In this document: positions 7,714-16,014 of the stretch, in pieces
Layout of the letters: each line of letters starts with the position of its first letter
How positions within the stretch are numbered: the first letter of the stretch is position 1
Source: Fibrisoma limi BUZ 3
Lineage (GTDB): Bacteria > Bacteroidota > Bacteroidia > Cytophagales > Spirosomataceae
Length of the DNA: 64,000 nucleotides
Direction: 5' to 3'
NCBI RefSeq assembly: GCF_000296815.2
Contig: NZ_CAIT01000010.1
Span: forward strand, 186,001-250,000
Notes under the pieces: model-generated
What the model was told of the DNA's origin: nothing
Seen by the model: the letters and a program-made list of their open reading frames with translations, nothing else
The model's database searches: none
Translations under genes and position numbers: made by a program

Positions 7714-10131
7714 TCATTCATTGCGGATGGTGACCCGCACATCGCTGTGACGACCTTTATCATCGGCGCATGAGATTTTCAGCATACCGGGCCGTGGTCT
7801 GAAAAAAACGCCCTCGCTGGGCGATGATTTCTGATATAGTTTATCATTCAAATACCAGTATACGGTCTGTACGTCGTTAGCGGCAAGGCAACTCAGTTCC
7901 ATTTCGACTGGTTGCCGGGCGTTGATGAAATACTCACTGCCGTCGTTCAGGCTGACGATCTGCGGGCCAGCTTGTTTGTCACCGAACACCCGTTCGCAGG
8001 CGGGGTTATGGGGCGGTACAGTTTCAAACGGAATGTGCCTGCTCCGGTAATAAGCCATCAGGTCCGGTGCCAGATTGGGGTACGAACGGCGGACGATACC
8101 CGAAGCTTCGGTCTGGGCCGGAAGGCAATACGTGCAGTATGAGACCGTACCGGCTGCATTGGTCAGTATGGCCCGACGGTGTTGGCAGCGCCGGAAGCGG
8201 GACACACCCATGATGCAGTAATCCGCAACTGGATTTGCGCAGAATTCACCGGGCGTATCGCCGGTTTCGGGGCAGATCCGGCGCATGGCTAACCCGTTGG
8301 GCGGTTTGAACCACCCGCGGGCTGAGTTATAGTCCAGCGCGTTGAAAAGCTGAAACAGCAGGGGCGTGGCCGTATTGGCACCGCTTAGCTCCGGAACGCC
8401 GGCTCCCGAAAAATTGCCGACCCAGACGCCGATGGTAAAGTTGCGGTTATAGCCGATACTCCAGGCGTCGCGCCGACCGTATGAGGTACCCGTTTTCCAG
8501 GCGATACGGGGTAGATGGTAGCTGTTGTCGAAGTTGTTGGGCAGATCGGGGCGGGTAATCTGCGTGAGTGTATGCGTGACGAGGTAAGCCGCTTCGGGGG
8601 AAAAAGACCGCTTTACGGGAGTAGCAGGCTGCCCCGGCTTAGTTGCATAAGAAGGGCTTACTGAAGTAAACCGTAAAGTCCCCACCCCACCTTCATTGGC
8701 GAAACCGGTGTAGAGCCGCGTCATTTCCTCCAAAGTGACCCCGCATCCGCCCAGAATCATCGACAATCCCAGGTCTTTTGCCTGTTTCTGAATGGTCGAG
8801 AAGCCGGCTTTGCGCATGGTCGAAATGAAGGTGGACGTACCAATATCTTTAAGCAGGGCCACGGCCGGAATATTCAGCGAGTTGGCCAGGGCAAATTCTG
8901 CCGTAACGGGGCCGTTGAAGCGCCGGTCGTAGTTGTCCGGCTCATAGCCGCCAAAGTTGGTGGGTACGTCGTTCAGTTTGGTTTTGGGCGTAATCAGCCC
9001 CTCGTCGAAGGCCAGCGCATACAGGAGAGGCTTCAGGGCGCTTCCCGGCGACCGTACCGCCCGGACACCATCTACCTGCCCGCCATCGAACGTATTCGCG
9101 AAATCGGCTGACCCAACGTAAGCCACAACCTCCAGCGTTCGGTTATCCACAACCAGAACGGCTGCATTGTGGATGTTGAGAGCCCGAACGCGATTAACGT
9201 AGTTGTAGACGAGTTGTTCTGCTGTAGCCTGAGCGGCCGGGCGTAGCGCTGATCGGATAATGGGCGTATCTGGATAAGCCAGCCGCAGTCGGCGCGCCAG
9301 ATGGGGGGCCTGCTGCGGAGCCGCCCGACGTCGGGCTGTTAGCGGTTCGTTCAGGGCGTCGGTGACGGCGATCTCATCGAATAACCCGGCCGACCGAAAG
9401 CGAGCCAGCCAGCGGTTACGTTCCTGTACGATGAAGGCGTTGTTTTGACCCAGCCGCAGGCTCGAAGGCCGGTTGGGAATAATGGTCAGCGTTGTCAGTT
9501 CGGCCAGACTCAGCAGCGCGGGTGGCTTCCCGAAGTACAGCAGCGATGCAGCTTTCAGCCCTTCAATGTTGCTGCCGTACGGAATCAGATTCAGGTACAG
9601 TTGAAGAATTTCGTCTTTGGAGAGATGTAGCTCCAGTTGCAGCGCCCGGAACAATTCGATCAGTTTGCTGCCATACGTCCGTTCGCGGGGTTCCAGCAGC
9701 CGGACTGTCTGCATCGTAATGGTCGATGCCCCCGATGTTCGTCGGCTGGTCAGCAGGTTGCGAACGGCGGCCCGGATCATAGCCACCGGATTGAAGCCAG
9801 GATGGTAGTAGAAATACTTGTCTTCCTTGAACAGAATCGTTTTGCGCACGACAGGAGTAATCTCCGTCAGCTCGGCGTACATGCGCCACTTGTCGTCGCG
9901 GCTCAGGAAGGCGTGCAGGGTGGTACCATCATGAGCCGTAATCAAGGGGGCATATGGTACCGCCGTACGAAGCGGAAAAAGCCGATCAAGGCCGAGAAAA
10001 ATCAGCAGGAATGCCAGCAAAGCCCAGACGAAACGACGACGTAACAGTCGGGCCAGATGGCTGTAAACGGCAGCAGGCCAGGCTGGTGGTCGACGGAATT
10101 TCGCAAAAGCAGAGCCGGACTGTTTCGACAT
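7714..10131 (-). CDS. pbpC: Penicillin-binding protein 1C (bifunctional glycosyltransferase/transpeptidase)
   Basis: An 805-residue class A PBP of the 1C type, which polymerises glycan strands and has a penicillin-binding transpeptidase-like domain on the outer face of the inner membrane. A cytoplasmic Arg-rich tail is followed by one membrane helix (about 34-48). The GT51 domain includes the catalytic motif EDKYFYYHPG (Glu103), SGASTITMQ and LELHLSKDEILQLYLN. The transpeptidase domain has the Ser-x-x-Lys motif SALK (Ser364, Lys367), SLN, and KTGTS from Lys546. The C-terminal region of about 100 residues, which includes a Cys-rich stretch (ICPETGDTPGEFC), matches the PBP1C C-terminal extension. 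It neighbours the alpha-2-macroglobulin gene as in E. coli yfhM-pbpC. A -7 box lies just upstream. Confidence 0.95.
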   Translation of the reverse strand: MSKQSGSAFAKFRRPPAWPAAVYSHLARLLRRRFVWALLAFLLIFLGLDRLFPLRTAVPYAPLITAHDGTTLHAFLSRDDKWRMYAELTEITPVVRKTILFKEDKYFYYHPGFNPVAMIRAAVRNLLTSRRTSGASTITMQTVRLLEPRERTYGSKLIELFRALQLELHLSKDEILQLYLNLIPYGSNIEGLKAASLLYFGKPPALLSLAELTTLTIIPNRPSSLRLGQNNAFIVQERNRWLARFRSAGLFDEIAVTDALNEPLTARRRAAPQQAPHLARRLRLAYPDTPIIRSALRPAAQATAEQLVYNYVNRVRALNIHNAAVLVVDNRTLEVVAYVGSADFANTFDGGQVDGVRAVRSPGSALKPLLYALAFDEGLITPKTKLNDVPTNFGGYEPDNYDRRFNGPVTAEFALANSLNIPAVALLKDIGTSTFISTMRKAGFSTIQKQAKDLGLSMILGGCGVTLEEMTRLYTGFANEGGVGTLRFTSVSPSYATKPGQPATPVKRSFSPEAAYLVTHTLTQITRPDLPNNFDNSYHLPRIAWKTGTSYGRRDAWSIGYNRNFTIGVWVGNFSGAGVPELSGANTATPLLFQLFNALDYNSARGWFKPPNGLAMRRICPETGDTPGEFCANPVADYCIMGVSRFRRCQHRRAILTNAAGTVSYCTYCLPAQTEASGIVRRSYPNLAPDLMAYYRSRHIPFETVPPHNPACERVFGDKQAGPQIVSLNDGSEYFINARQPVEMELSCLAANDVQTVYWYLNDKLYQKSSPSEGVFFRPRPGMLKISCADDKGRHSDVRVTIRNE

Positions 10132-10150
10132 AGTTGGTTGTCTACCTGAA

Positions 10151-10158
10151 CAAATATA
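10151..10158 (-). promoter_or_regulatory. -7 promoter box for pbpC
   Basis: TATATTTG on the minus strand matches the Bacteroidota -7 consensus TAnnTTTG at all fixed positions, 20 bp before the pbpC start. No TTTG was found at the usual -33 distance. Confidence 0.45.
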
Positions 10159-10225
10159 CGGTTGCCTGGTCTTGTATTCTCATATAAACAACGTACTTAC
10201 AGCCTCAATCGCGATCACAATCATC

Positions 10226-11620
10226 ATGAAGCTTCAATTCTTTGGTGCAGCCCGCACCGTGACGGGGAGCAAACACCTACTGACAACCGACAGTGGCACT
10301 CGTATTTTGCTCGACTGTGGCCTTTTTCAGGGGATAAATACCGACGAGCTTAATCAGAACTTTGGTTTTGATCCAGCCAGTATCGACTTTCTGGTTTTGT
10401 CGCACGCCCATATCGATCATACAGGGTTGATACCGCGACTGGTTCGTCAGGGGTTTACGGGCCCCATCTACGCAACCCCTGCAACGGCCGATCTGTGCGA
10501 AATCATGCTGTCGGACAGTGCCCACATTCAGGAAAAAGACCTGAAGCGGATTAACGAACGTCGCAACCGGCAGGGACGGCCCGAGTTGGAACTACTCTAC
10601 GAACAGGCCGACGTGGAGCAGGCGCTACGCCAGTTTAAAACGTTGGACTATGGCCGGCTCGTCTGGCTGACCGACGACGTAAGCATTCTTTTTACGGACA
10701 CCGCTCACCTGCTCGGCAGCGCAGCGATCAGCCTTACGATTCGGGAAGGGGGCCAGGAGAAGCGGCTGTTTTTCAGTGGCGACATTGGCCGGCCCAACGA
10801 CCAGATTCTCAAACGTCCCGAACCATTTCCGCAGGCCGACTATATCATCTGCGAATCGACCTACGGCGATCGGCTGCATGAACCTGAACCGGATATGAAG
10901 GCGCATTTGCTGCAAATCGTGGAGGATACGTGCGTCAGACGGGGAGGTAAACTAATCATTCCGGCTTTCGCCGTTGACCGGACGCAAGAGTTAATATACG
11001 CCCTCGACCAACTGGAAAGTGAAGGAAAGCTCCCCCGCCTACCGGTCTACATCGACAGCCCGATGGCCGTGAAAGCTACCCAGGTTATGGACGACCATGA
11101 CGAATGCTTTAATCCGCAGATTCTGAGTTATATCAAAAAAGACGGCAGCGCATTTGATTTTCCTAATCTGCACTACATTTCCGACGTAGCTGACTCCAAA
11201 GCCATCAACGACAGGCCTGGAGCCTGCATCATCATTTCCTCATCGGGAATGGCCGAGGCCGGACGGATCAAGCACCACATTAAGAACAACATCGAGGATA
11301 GCCGCAATACGATCCTGCTGGTCGGGTACGCGTCGCCGGTGACGCTAGGAGGAGCCCTGAAACGGGGCGATCGGGAGGTCAGGATTTTCGGTGAAACGTT
11401 TACCGTTAATGCGCAGGTGGCCATAATGGATTCCTTCAGCGCTCATGCCGATTACCGCGAAATGCTGGAGTTTCTGGCCTGCCAGGACCCGGCTCAGGTC
11501 AAAACAGTATATCTCGTACACGGTGAATACGACAAGCAGTTGATCTGGAAACAGAAGCTGGAAGCGGCTGGTTTTCAGCATGTTGAAATACCATCAATGC
11601 GTGAGCAAGTTGATTTGTAG
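10226..11620 (+). CDS. Beta-CASP metallo-beta-lactamase-fold hydrolase (CPSF-like, probable RNase)
   Basis: A 464-residue protein of the metallo-beta-lactamase/beta-CASP family, whose bacterial members act on RNA. The zinc motif HAHIDH is at residues 60-65. Further metal ligands lie in TAHLLGSA and FSGDIGR, and the beta-CASP insert begins near ESTYGDR. The beta-CASP signatures PAFAVDRTQEL, SSSGMAEAGR and SFSAHADYREML follow, with a final conserved His in VHGE. The length fits the TTHA0252/CPSF-like group. ATG at 10226 is used because it starts the first beta strand (MKLQFFGAARTVTGS); the frame is open upstream only to a TTG. It is divergent from pbpC. The cytoplasmic RNA-processing role is inferred from the family. 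Confidence 0.92.
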   Translation: MKLQFFGAARTVTGSKHLLTTDSGTRILLDCGLFQGINTDELNQNFGFDPASIDFLVLSHAHIDHTGLIPRLVRQGFTGPIYATPATADLCEIMLSDSAHIQEKDLKRINERRNRQGRPELELLYEQADVEQALRQFKTLDYGRLVWLTDDVSILFTDTAHLLGSAAISLTIREGGQEKRLFFSGDIGRPNDQILKRPEPFPQADYIICESTYGDRLHEPEPDMKAHLLQIVEDTCVRRGGKLIIPAFAVDRTQELIYALDQLESEGKLPRLPVYIDSPMAVKATQVMDDHDECFNPQILSYIKKDGSAFDFPNLHYISDVADSKAINDRPGACIIISSSGMAEAGRIKHHIKNNIEDSRNTILLVGYASPVTLGGALKRGDREVRIFGETFTVNAQVAIMDSFSAHADYREMLEFLACQDPAQVKTVYLVHGEYDKQLIWKQKLEAAGFQHVEIPSMREQVDL

Positions 11621-11625
11621 ACAAC

Positions 11626-11653
11626 AAAAAAAGCCTCCGGTTTTGCCGGAGGC
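11626..11653 (-). terminator. Terminator between convergent genes
   Basis: The arms GCCTCCGG (11633-11640) and CCGGAGGC (11646-11653) are followed on the minus strand by seven T residues (11626-11632). The orientation serves the small minus-strand gene at 11678-11974, and it sits right after the metallo-hydrolase stop codon. Confidence 0.78.
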
Positions 11654-11677
11654 CTGTATCGCTAAGGAGCGTTTACA

Positions 11678-11974
11678 TCAGGAAAACCGTACCCGCGAAA
11701 AGCAGCGGTTCAGCACAACACGATAAATCTTACCAAACTGTGCATAACACCAGGTCTTGAGTTGTTTAATTTCCTCAGGAACCAGCATGGCGATGGCTTT
11801 TCTCAACTCTTTTTCAAACAGGGCCTTATCAAAACTCACCTTCTGAAGGATTGTCTTAATGTATTCCAGCATTGAGGCCATACTCACATCTAATTTTTTG
11901 GTTAAAAAGCCTATGGATTTATTAATTTGGTTGAACGTTACGTTATCAATCGCACCCCAAAGCCATAACGGCAT
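11678..11974 (-). CDS. Small hypothetical protein, 98 aa
   Basis: No family recognised. The protein is mainly helical in appearance and basic, with two amphipathic stretches (LDVSMASMLEYIKTILQKV and FEKELRKAIAMLVPEEIKQL) and a basic C-terminus rich in R and F. There is no signal peptide or membrane segment. ATG at 11974 is preferred to a TTG seven codons upstream because a perfect -7 box (TATATTTG) sits at 11993-12000, which would leave the TTG at the box itself. A promoter before it and a terminator after it argue that this is a real single-gene unit. The start is only 30 bp from the divergent BatD start. Confidence 0.6.
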   Translation of the reverse strand: MPLWLWGAIDNVTFNQINKSIGFLTKKLDVSMASMLEYIKTILQKVSFDKALFEKELRKAIAMLVPEEIKQLKTWCYAQFGKIYRVVLNRCFSRVRFS

Positions 11975-11992
11975 GTAAATGCAATTGTTGTT

Positions 11993-12027
11993 CAAATATA
12001 GTGATGTTATTAGAAGTATTCCGCAAA
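11993..12027 (-). promoter_or_regulatory. Promoter of the 98-aa hypothetical gene
   Basis: The minus strand carries TATATTTG (11993-12000), a full match to TAnnTTTG, and TTTG (12024-12027) 23 bp further upstream. The predicted transcript would start about 13 nt before the ATG. The upstream box lies inside the divergent BatD coding region. Confidence 0.5.
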
Positions 12028-13464
12028 TTTCTTGTATTATTTTTTTGTTGTATTTCGGTCGCTTTTGGACAAAGTACTGAGAATCTTGTAACTATCGAAT
12101 TAAGTCAAACTTCTTTTTCGATCGAACGGCCCTTCACTATTTCGGTGATTGCGCCAAACAGCGAAAACAGGCCCACAATTAACTTTCCGGACATACCGGG
12201 CTTCGTAAAACGAGGAACTTCTGCGAGCTTTACATCGTCGGAAGTTGAGAATAAAACGGTTGTAAATCAAGTAGTCACGCAAACTTATCAGGCAAAATTG
12301 CCCGGGCGGTATAAATTGCCGCCTTTCTCAGTAACCGTCAATGGATTTGTAGCCCGGTCGGAGGGTGCAACGCTGATCGTACGGCCTACGGCTGCGGTAG
12401 CCAGCGGGCCCGGAGCGACTACACTCGTTACGCCAGCTACTCCCCCGAACGGTTCAGCTTTTCTTAATCTGAAAGCTTCGCGGTCGTCTATCTACGCGGG
12501 CGAAGGGGTGGCCCTTTCGCTTGCGTTCTACGTAGCCGATGATTACCCCTACGAACTGGAGCTGAGTTTCAGGGCGCTTGATCGGCAGCTACAAACGATT
12601 CTAAAAAAAATTCGGCCCGCTAATGCCTGGGAAGAAAACGTCGGAATTAATGAACTGAACCCTATACCCGTGACTGTGGCCGGACGTAAGTTCAGGGAAT
12701 ATCTATTGTACCAGGCTATCTACTTCCCGTTGTCGGCCCAGCCGCTCCGATTGCCGGCCGTATCTTTGTGGCTGGCCCGGCCCCGCCCCAAAGTTGGACC
12801 TCCATTAGCGCAGCCAGAAACGGTTGTGTTTACCAGCAAGCCGCTTACCGTAAACGTTCGGCCGCTGCCACCCCATCCGCTACGTGGCCAGGTACCCGTC
12901 GGTACGTATCAGCTGGTCGAATCCGTTGAGCGCACACGGGTAAGCATTGGAAAGAGCATTCGGTATAGCTTCGCGATAGAAGGTGAAGGAAACATCGCTA
13001 CGCTCCAGGCACCGGCAGCAGTTACCGACCAGGCAAGTGCTGCTGTTGATATTTTTCCGCCCAAAGAACGCCAGGTGATTAGTCGTGATGGTGGGCGCGT
13101 GACGGGTCGTAAGCAATTCACGTACTTTCTGATTCCACGCGAGAATGGTCCACTGCCGCTGGCCGACCGATTCCAGTGGGTTTTCTTTAATCCTCGAACC
13201 GCCCGGTACGATACTTTGCACTCAAGGATTCAGTTGCAGGTTGGAACGGCAACGGCAGCGGTGGCTTCGGCTAATACGGGTATGGAGAAGCAGGCCATAA
13301 GTGTATCGCCAGGGGTAAGTACACCTGTGTCTATCTATGCTGGTATCGATAAACTGGACAGTTCCTACCAGCCAATCAACGGCGCTGTGTTGGTCAGAGC
13401 CGTTGCCAACGTATTGATTATATTGATGTTGTTGGGCATGTTGGTCGTATTTTTTAGAAGATAA
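12004..13464 (+). CDS. batD: BatD family protein
   Basis: A 486-residue exported protein with a signal peptide (ends SVAFGQ), an N-terminal all-beta region typical of BatD (TIELSQTSFSIERPFTISV, then NFPDIPGFVKRGTSASFTSS), two further beta-rich repeats and a C-terminal membrane helix (about 462-482) followed by FFRR. BatD is the beta-sandwich partner of the von Willebrand-type BatA/BatB proteins in Bacteroidota and spirochaete aerotolerance operons. Here no batA, batB, batC or batE lies beside it, so it is a lone copy. ATG at 12004 is used; a GTG directly before it is also possible. It is followed 66 bp later by aroC on the same strand. Confidence 0.85.
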   Translation: MLLEVFRKFLVLFFCCISVAFGQSTENLVTIELSQTSFSIERPFTISVIAPNSENRPTINFPDIPGFVKRGTSASFTSSEVENKTVVNQVVTQTYQAKLPGRYKLPPFSVTVNGFVARSEGATLIVRPTAAVASGPGATTLVTPATPPNGSAFLNLKASRSSIYAGEGVALSLAFYVADDYPYELELSFRALDRQLQTILKKIRPANAWEENVGINELNPIPVTVAGRKFREYLLYQAIYFPLSAQPLRLPAVSLWLARPRPKVGPPLAQPETVVFTSKPLTVNVRPLPPHPLRGQVPVGTYQLVESVERTRVSIGKSIRYSFAIEGEGNIATLQAPAAVTDQASAAVDIFPPKERQVISRDGGRVTGRKQFTYFLIPRENGPLPLADRFQWVFFNPRTARYDTLHSRIQLQVGTATAAVASANTGMEKQAISVSPGVSTPVSIYAGIDKLDSSYQPINGAVLVRAVANVLIILMLLGMLVVFFRR

Positions 13465-13530
13465 GCCACAGTTTACGCGGATTTAACCGAATTTTGAGGT
13501 TTAACTGGATTCTCTGCGATACTTGCGGCT

Positions 13531-14652
13531 ATGAGTAGTACATACGGAACCCTCTTCAAAATCTCGACCTTTGGCGAATCGCACGGGCCGGCTATCGGCG
13601 TAGTGATTGACGGCTGCCCGGCCGGTCTTGCCTTCGATACAGCATTTATCCAAACAGAACTCGATCGCCGGAAACCAGGCCAGTCGCGCATCACGACCCA
13701 GCGTCGCGAAGCCGATGAGTTTGAGGTGTTGTCGGGGGTATTCGAAGGGCAGACCCAGGGAACGCCCATCGCCCTGCTGATCCGCAATACCGACCAACGT
13801 AGCAAGGACTACTCGCACATTGCTGAGCAATTTCGGCCGTCGCACGCCGATTATACGTATCAGGCAAAATACGGCTCCCGCGACTACCGGGGTGGTGGCC
13901 GTTCGTCGGCTCGCGAAACAGCCGCCCGGGTGGCGGCCGGGGCCGTGGCCAAGCTGTTATTGCAGCAGCAGGGCGTTCAGATTCAGGCCTACGTTTCGCA
14001 GGTTGGAACGTTGACGCTGCAAAAGCCGTATCAGGCGTTGAACCTGGCTCTGGCCGAAGAAAACGCCGTACGATGCCCCGACCCTGAAACGGCCGAACGC
14101 ATGTTTCAATACATCGACGATACCCGCAAGCGGGGCGACTCCATCGGTGGCGTTGTTGACTGCGTTATTACGGGTGTGCCGGTAGGCTGGGGAGAACCCG
14201 TGTTTGATAAACTGCACGCTGAGCTGGGAAAGGCTATGCTCAGCATCAATGCTGTTAAGGGATTTGAATACGGTAGCGGTTTTGCGGGAGTCGAACTGTA
14301 CGGTTCGCAACATAACGACGAGTTCTATACGGATGACCAGGGGCGCGTTCGTACCAAGACCAACCATTCGGGTGGTATCCAGGGCGGGATCAGCAACGGG
14401 GAGGACATTTACTTCCGGGTGGCGTTCAAGCCGGTGGCTACCATTATGCAGGATCAGGACAGCGTGGATGTGCACGGGCAGCCGGTTACGGTATCGGGCA
14501 AAGGACGCCATGACCCCTGCGTTGTGCCCCGCGCCGTTCCGATCGTGGAGGCCATGGCTGCGCTGGTGCTGGCCGATATGTACTTGCGGAATAAGGTAGC
14601 GCAGGTTGCCGGAGCTGCTCAGCACGCCGAAAAAGAGGCTGGATTATTGTAA
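13531..14652 (+). CDS. aroC: Chorismate synthase
   Basis: A 373-residue enzyme that converts 5-enolpyruvylshikimate-3-phosphate to chorismate with reduced FMN, the last common step of aromatic amino acid synthesis in the cytoplasm. Family motifs are all present: N-terminal [18 protein letters not shown], then [17 protein letters not shown], the flavin/substrate site [19 protein letters not shown], and [15 protein letters not shown]. The length fits the usual 360-400. It lies downstream of batD with a 66-bp gap and may share its transcript; no terminator was found between them. Confidence 0.98.
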   Translation: MSSTYGTLFKISTFGESHGPAIGVVIDGCPAGLAFDTAFIQTELDRRKPGQSRITTQRREADEFEVLSGVFEGQTQGTPIALLIRNTDQRSKDYSHIAEQFRPSHADYTYQAKYGSRDYRGGGRSSARETAARVAAGAVAKLLLQQQGVQIQAYVSQVGTLTLQKPYQALNLALAEENAVRCPDPETAERMFQYIDDTRKRGDSIGGVVDCVITGVPVGWGEPVFDKLHAELGKAMLSINAVKGFEYGSGFAGVELYGSQHNDEFYTDDQGRVRTKTNHSGGIQGGISNGEDIYFRVAFKPVATIMQDQDSVDVHGQPVTVSGKGRHDPCVVPRAVPIVEAMAALVLADMYLRNKVAQVAGAAQHAEKEAGLL

Positions 14653-14746
14653 ATTTGTCAGCAGAGCGTCGGCCGCAACTATGACCAGCGTAGCCGTAGA
14701 AGGGTTTCGTATTCCGGCTCAGTTGTGGCAGAATGGATAGACAGGG

Positions 14747-14944
14747 TCATTCTTTCTTGTTAAAAGCGCCTTTCATGATGGCAAAGCCGAAGAGACCAAA
14801 ACCGACGGCCTGCCCCAGAATGCCGATTGTGAAAAGCGTACCGGCCCACGACTGACTTTTTAGCATTGACCCGATCAGCAGCAGGATAATACCGCCTAAC
14901 CAGAACCCGGCTGCCAGGATAATATATTTGTTTCTTATCGTCAT
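14747..14944 (-). CDS. Small two-helix membrane protein resembling the GldL N-terminus
   Basis: A 65-residue protein with two predicted membrane helices (about 8-26 and 36-56) and a short basic tail. The pattern GSMLKSQSWAG, then TIGILGQAVGFGLFGF, resembles the membrane part of the gliding motor protein GldL (G...K...W.G...TIG...A..F...F). It lacks the long cytoplasmic domain of true GldL. No gldK, gldM or gldN gene lies nearby, so a role in gliding or secretion is uncertain. It is divergent from the ApbE-type gene and shares its upstream region. Confidence 0.7.
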   Translation of the reverse strand: MTIRNKYIILAAGFWLGGIILLLIGSMLKSQSWAGTLFTIGILGQAVGFGLFGFAIMKGAFNKKE

Positions 14945-14988
14945 GATCTCGTTCAGTAAGCTGTTACGATAACAAAATTGCCCCTGCT

Positions 14989-15990
14989 TTGTCCCTCCGC
15001 TTTGTTATTCTGTTCTTGTTAGTAGGTCGGGCGCTCACTGGAAGCGCCCAGCCGTTGCTGCACCGCTACAGTTTTCACCGAGGGCTGATGGGAACGCAAT
15101 TTAACGTAACGTTTTATGCGCCTGACAGCCTGACCGCCATCCGGGCCAACGCGGCCGTGTCGGCCCGGATGGATTCGCTCAATCAGATCATGAGCGATTA
15201 TCTGGATGGCAGTGAAATTAACCGGCTGTCGGCCACTAGTGGTTCGGGCCAATGGGTGCGCGTTTCGCCCGAACTTTTCGACGTACTACGGAAATCAATC
15301 AGTATCGCCCGACTATCGAAGGGCCGTTTTGATCCGACTATTGGGCCGTTGTCGCTTTTATGGCGTCGGGCCGTTCGGCGAAAGGAGTTTCCGTCGCCCA
15401 GAGAGCGTCGAACAGCCCGACAATCCGTTGGCTACCGATTCGTCGAACTGGATTCGGTGACGCGTTCGGTTCGGTTACGCCAGGCTCGTATGCGGCTCGA
15501 TGTGGGCGGTATCGGGCAGGGGTTTGCCATTGATGAAGCGCTCATCGTGCTACGTGGCTTCGGTATCCGTTCGGCTTTGATCGATATTGGGGGCGATGTA
15601 CTGGCAGGCGATGCGCCCCCCGACCAACCAGACGGCTGGCGAGTGGAGGTAAGTTCAGGAAAAGCCGGCGATACTGATACGTTAACGGTGAATCTCAAAA
15701 ATGCGGCTATTACCACCTCCGGCGATACGTACCGGTACCTCGAATACGAAGGTCGTCGGTATTCGCACGTCATGAATCCGCGAAGTGGCCTGGGCTTACG
15801 CCACTTTGTACGGGCAACGGTCCTGGCCCCGGATGGTTATCGGGCCGATGCGTTGACCAAAGTATTCAGCGTTGCGGGCTGGCGGAAAAGCCGTCGGTTG
15901 ATTGAGCGCTTTCCAGGGGTACAGCTATATATCCTCGAAAACAAAAACGGCCGACTGCGCAGGTGGCAGTCGGCCGAATTCCGGTTGTAG
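14989..15990 (+). CDS. apbE: FAD:protein FMN transferase (ApbE family)
   Basis: A 333-residue exported enzyme that attaches FMN from FAD to Thr residues of target proteins outside the inner membrane, with Mg2+. The signal peptide MSLRFVILFLLVGRALTGSA is followed by the ApbE core: MGTQFNV, the FAD-binding motif DVGGIGQGFAID (about residue 170), IDIGGDV, TTSGDTYRYLEYEGRRYSHV with MNPRSG (about 243-264), and DALTKVFSV with a metal-binding Asp. The start is a TTG at 14989; the first downstream ATG would delete the signal peptide, and no better upstream start is in frame. The target flavoprotein is not in this window. The stop codon lies inside a palindrome shared with the convergent neighbour. 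Confidence 0.92.
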   Translation: MSLRFVILFLLVGRALTGSAQPLLHRYSFHRGLMGTQFNVTFYAPDSLTAIRANAAVSARMDSLNQIMSDYLDGSEINRLSATSGSGQWVRVSPELFDVLRKSISIARLSKGRFDPTIGPLSLLWRRAVRRKEFPSPRERRTARQSVGYRFVELDSVTRSVRLRQARMRLDVGGIGQGFAIDEALIVLRGFGIRSALIDIGGDVLAGDAPPDQPDGWRVEVSSGKAGDTDTLTVNLKNAAITTSGDTYRYLEYEGRRYSHVMNPRSGLGLRHFVRATVLAPDGYRADALTKVFSVAGWRKSRRLIERFPGVQLYILENKNGRLRRWQSAEFRL

Positions 15991-16014
15991 AGACGCAATA
16001 TGTTGCGTCTCTAC
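15987..16014. repeat. 28-bp palindrome containing both stop codons
   Basis: Perfect 12-bp arms (GTAGAGACGCAA and TTGCGTCTCTAC) surround a 4-nt loop TATG. The TAG stop of the ApbE gene (15988-15990) and the TAG stop of the convergent oxidoreductase (complement of 16011-16013) both lie inside the arms. The form suggests a REP-like intergenic repeat that may also act as a two-way terminator, although there is no T-tract. Confidence 0.8.

Noticed and set aside
13957-14625. Minus-strand open frame of about 222 codons
   Set aside because: Antisense shadow of aroC, which is complete and well conserved.
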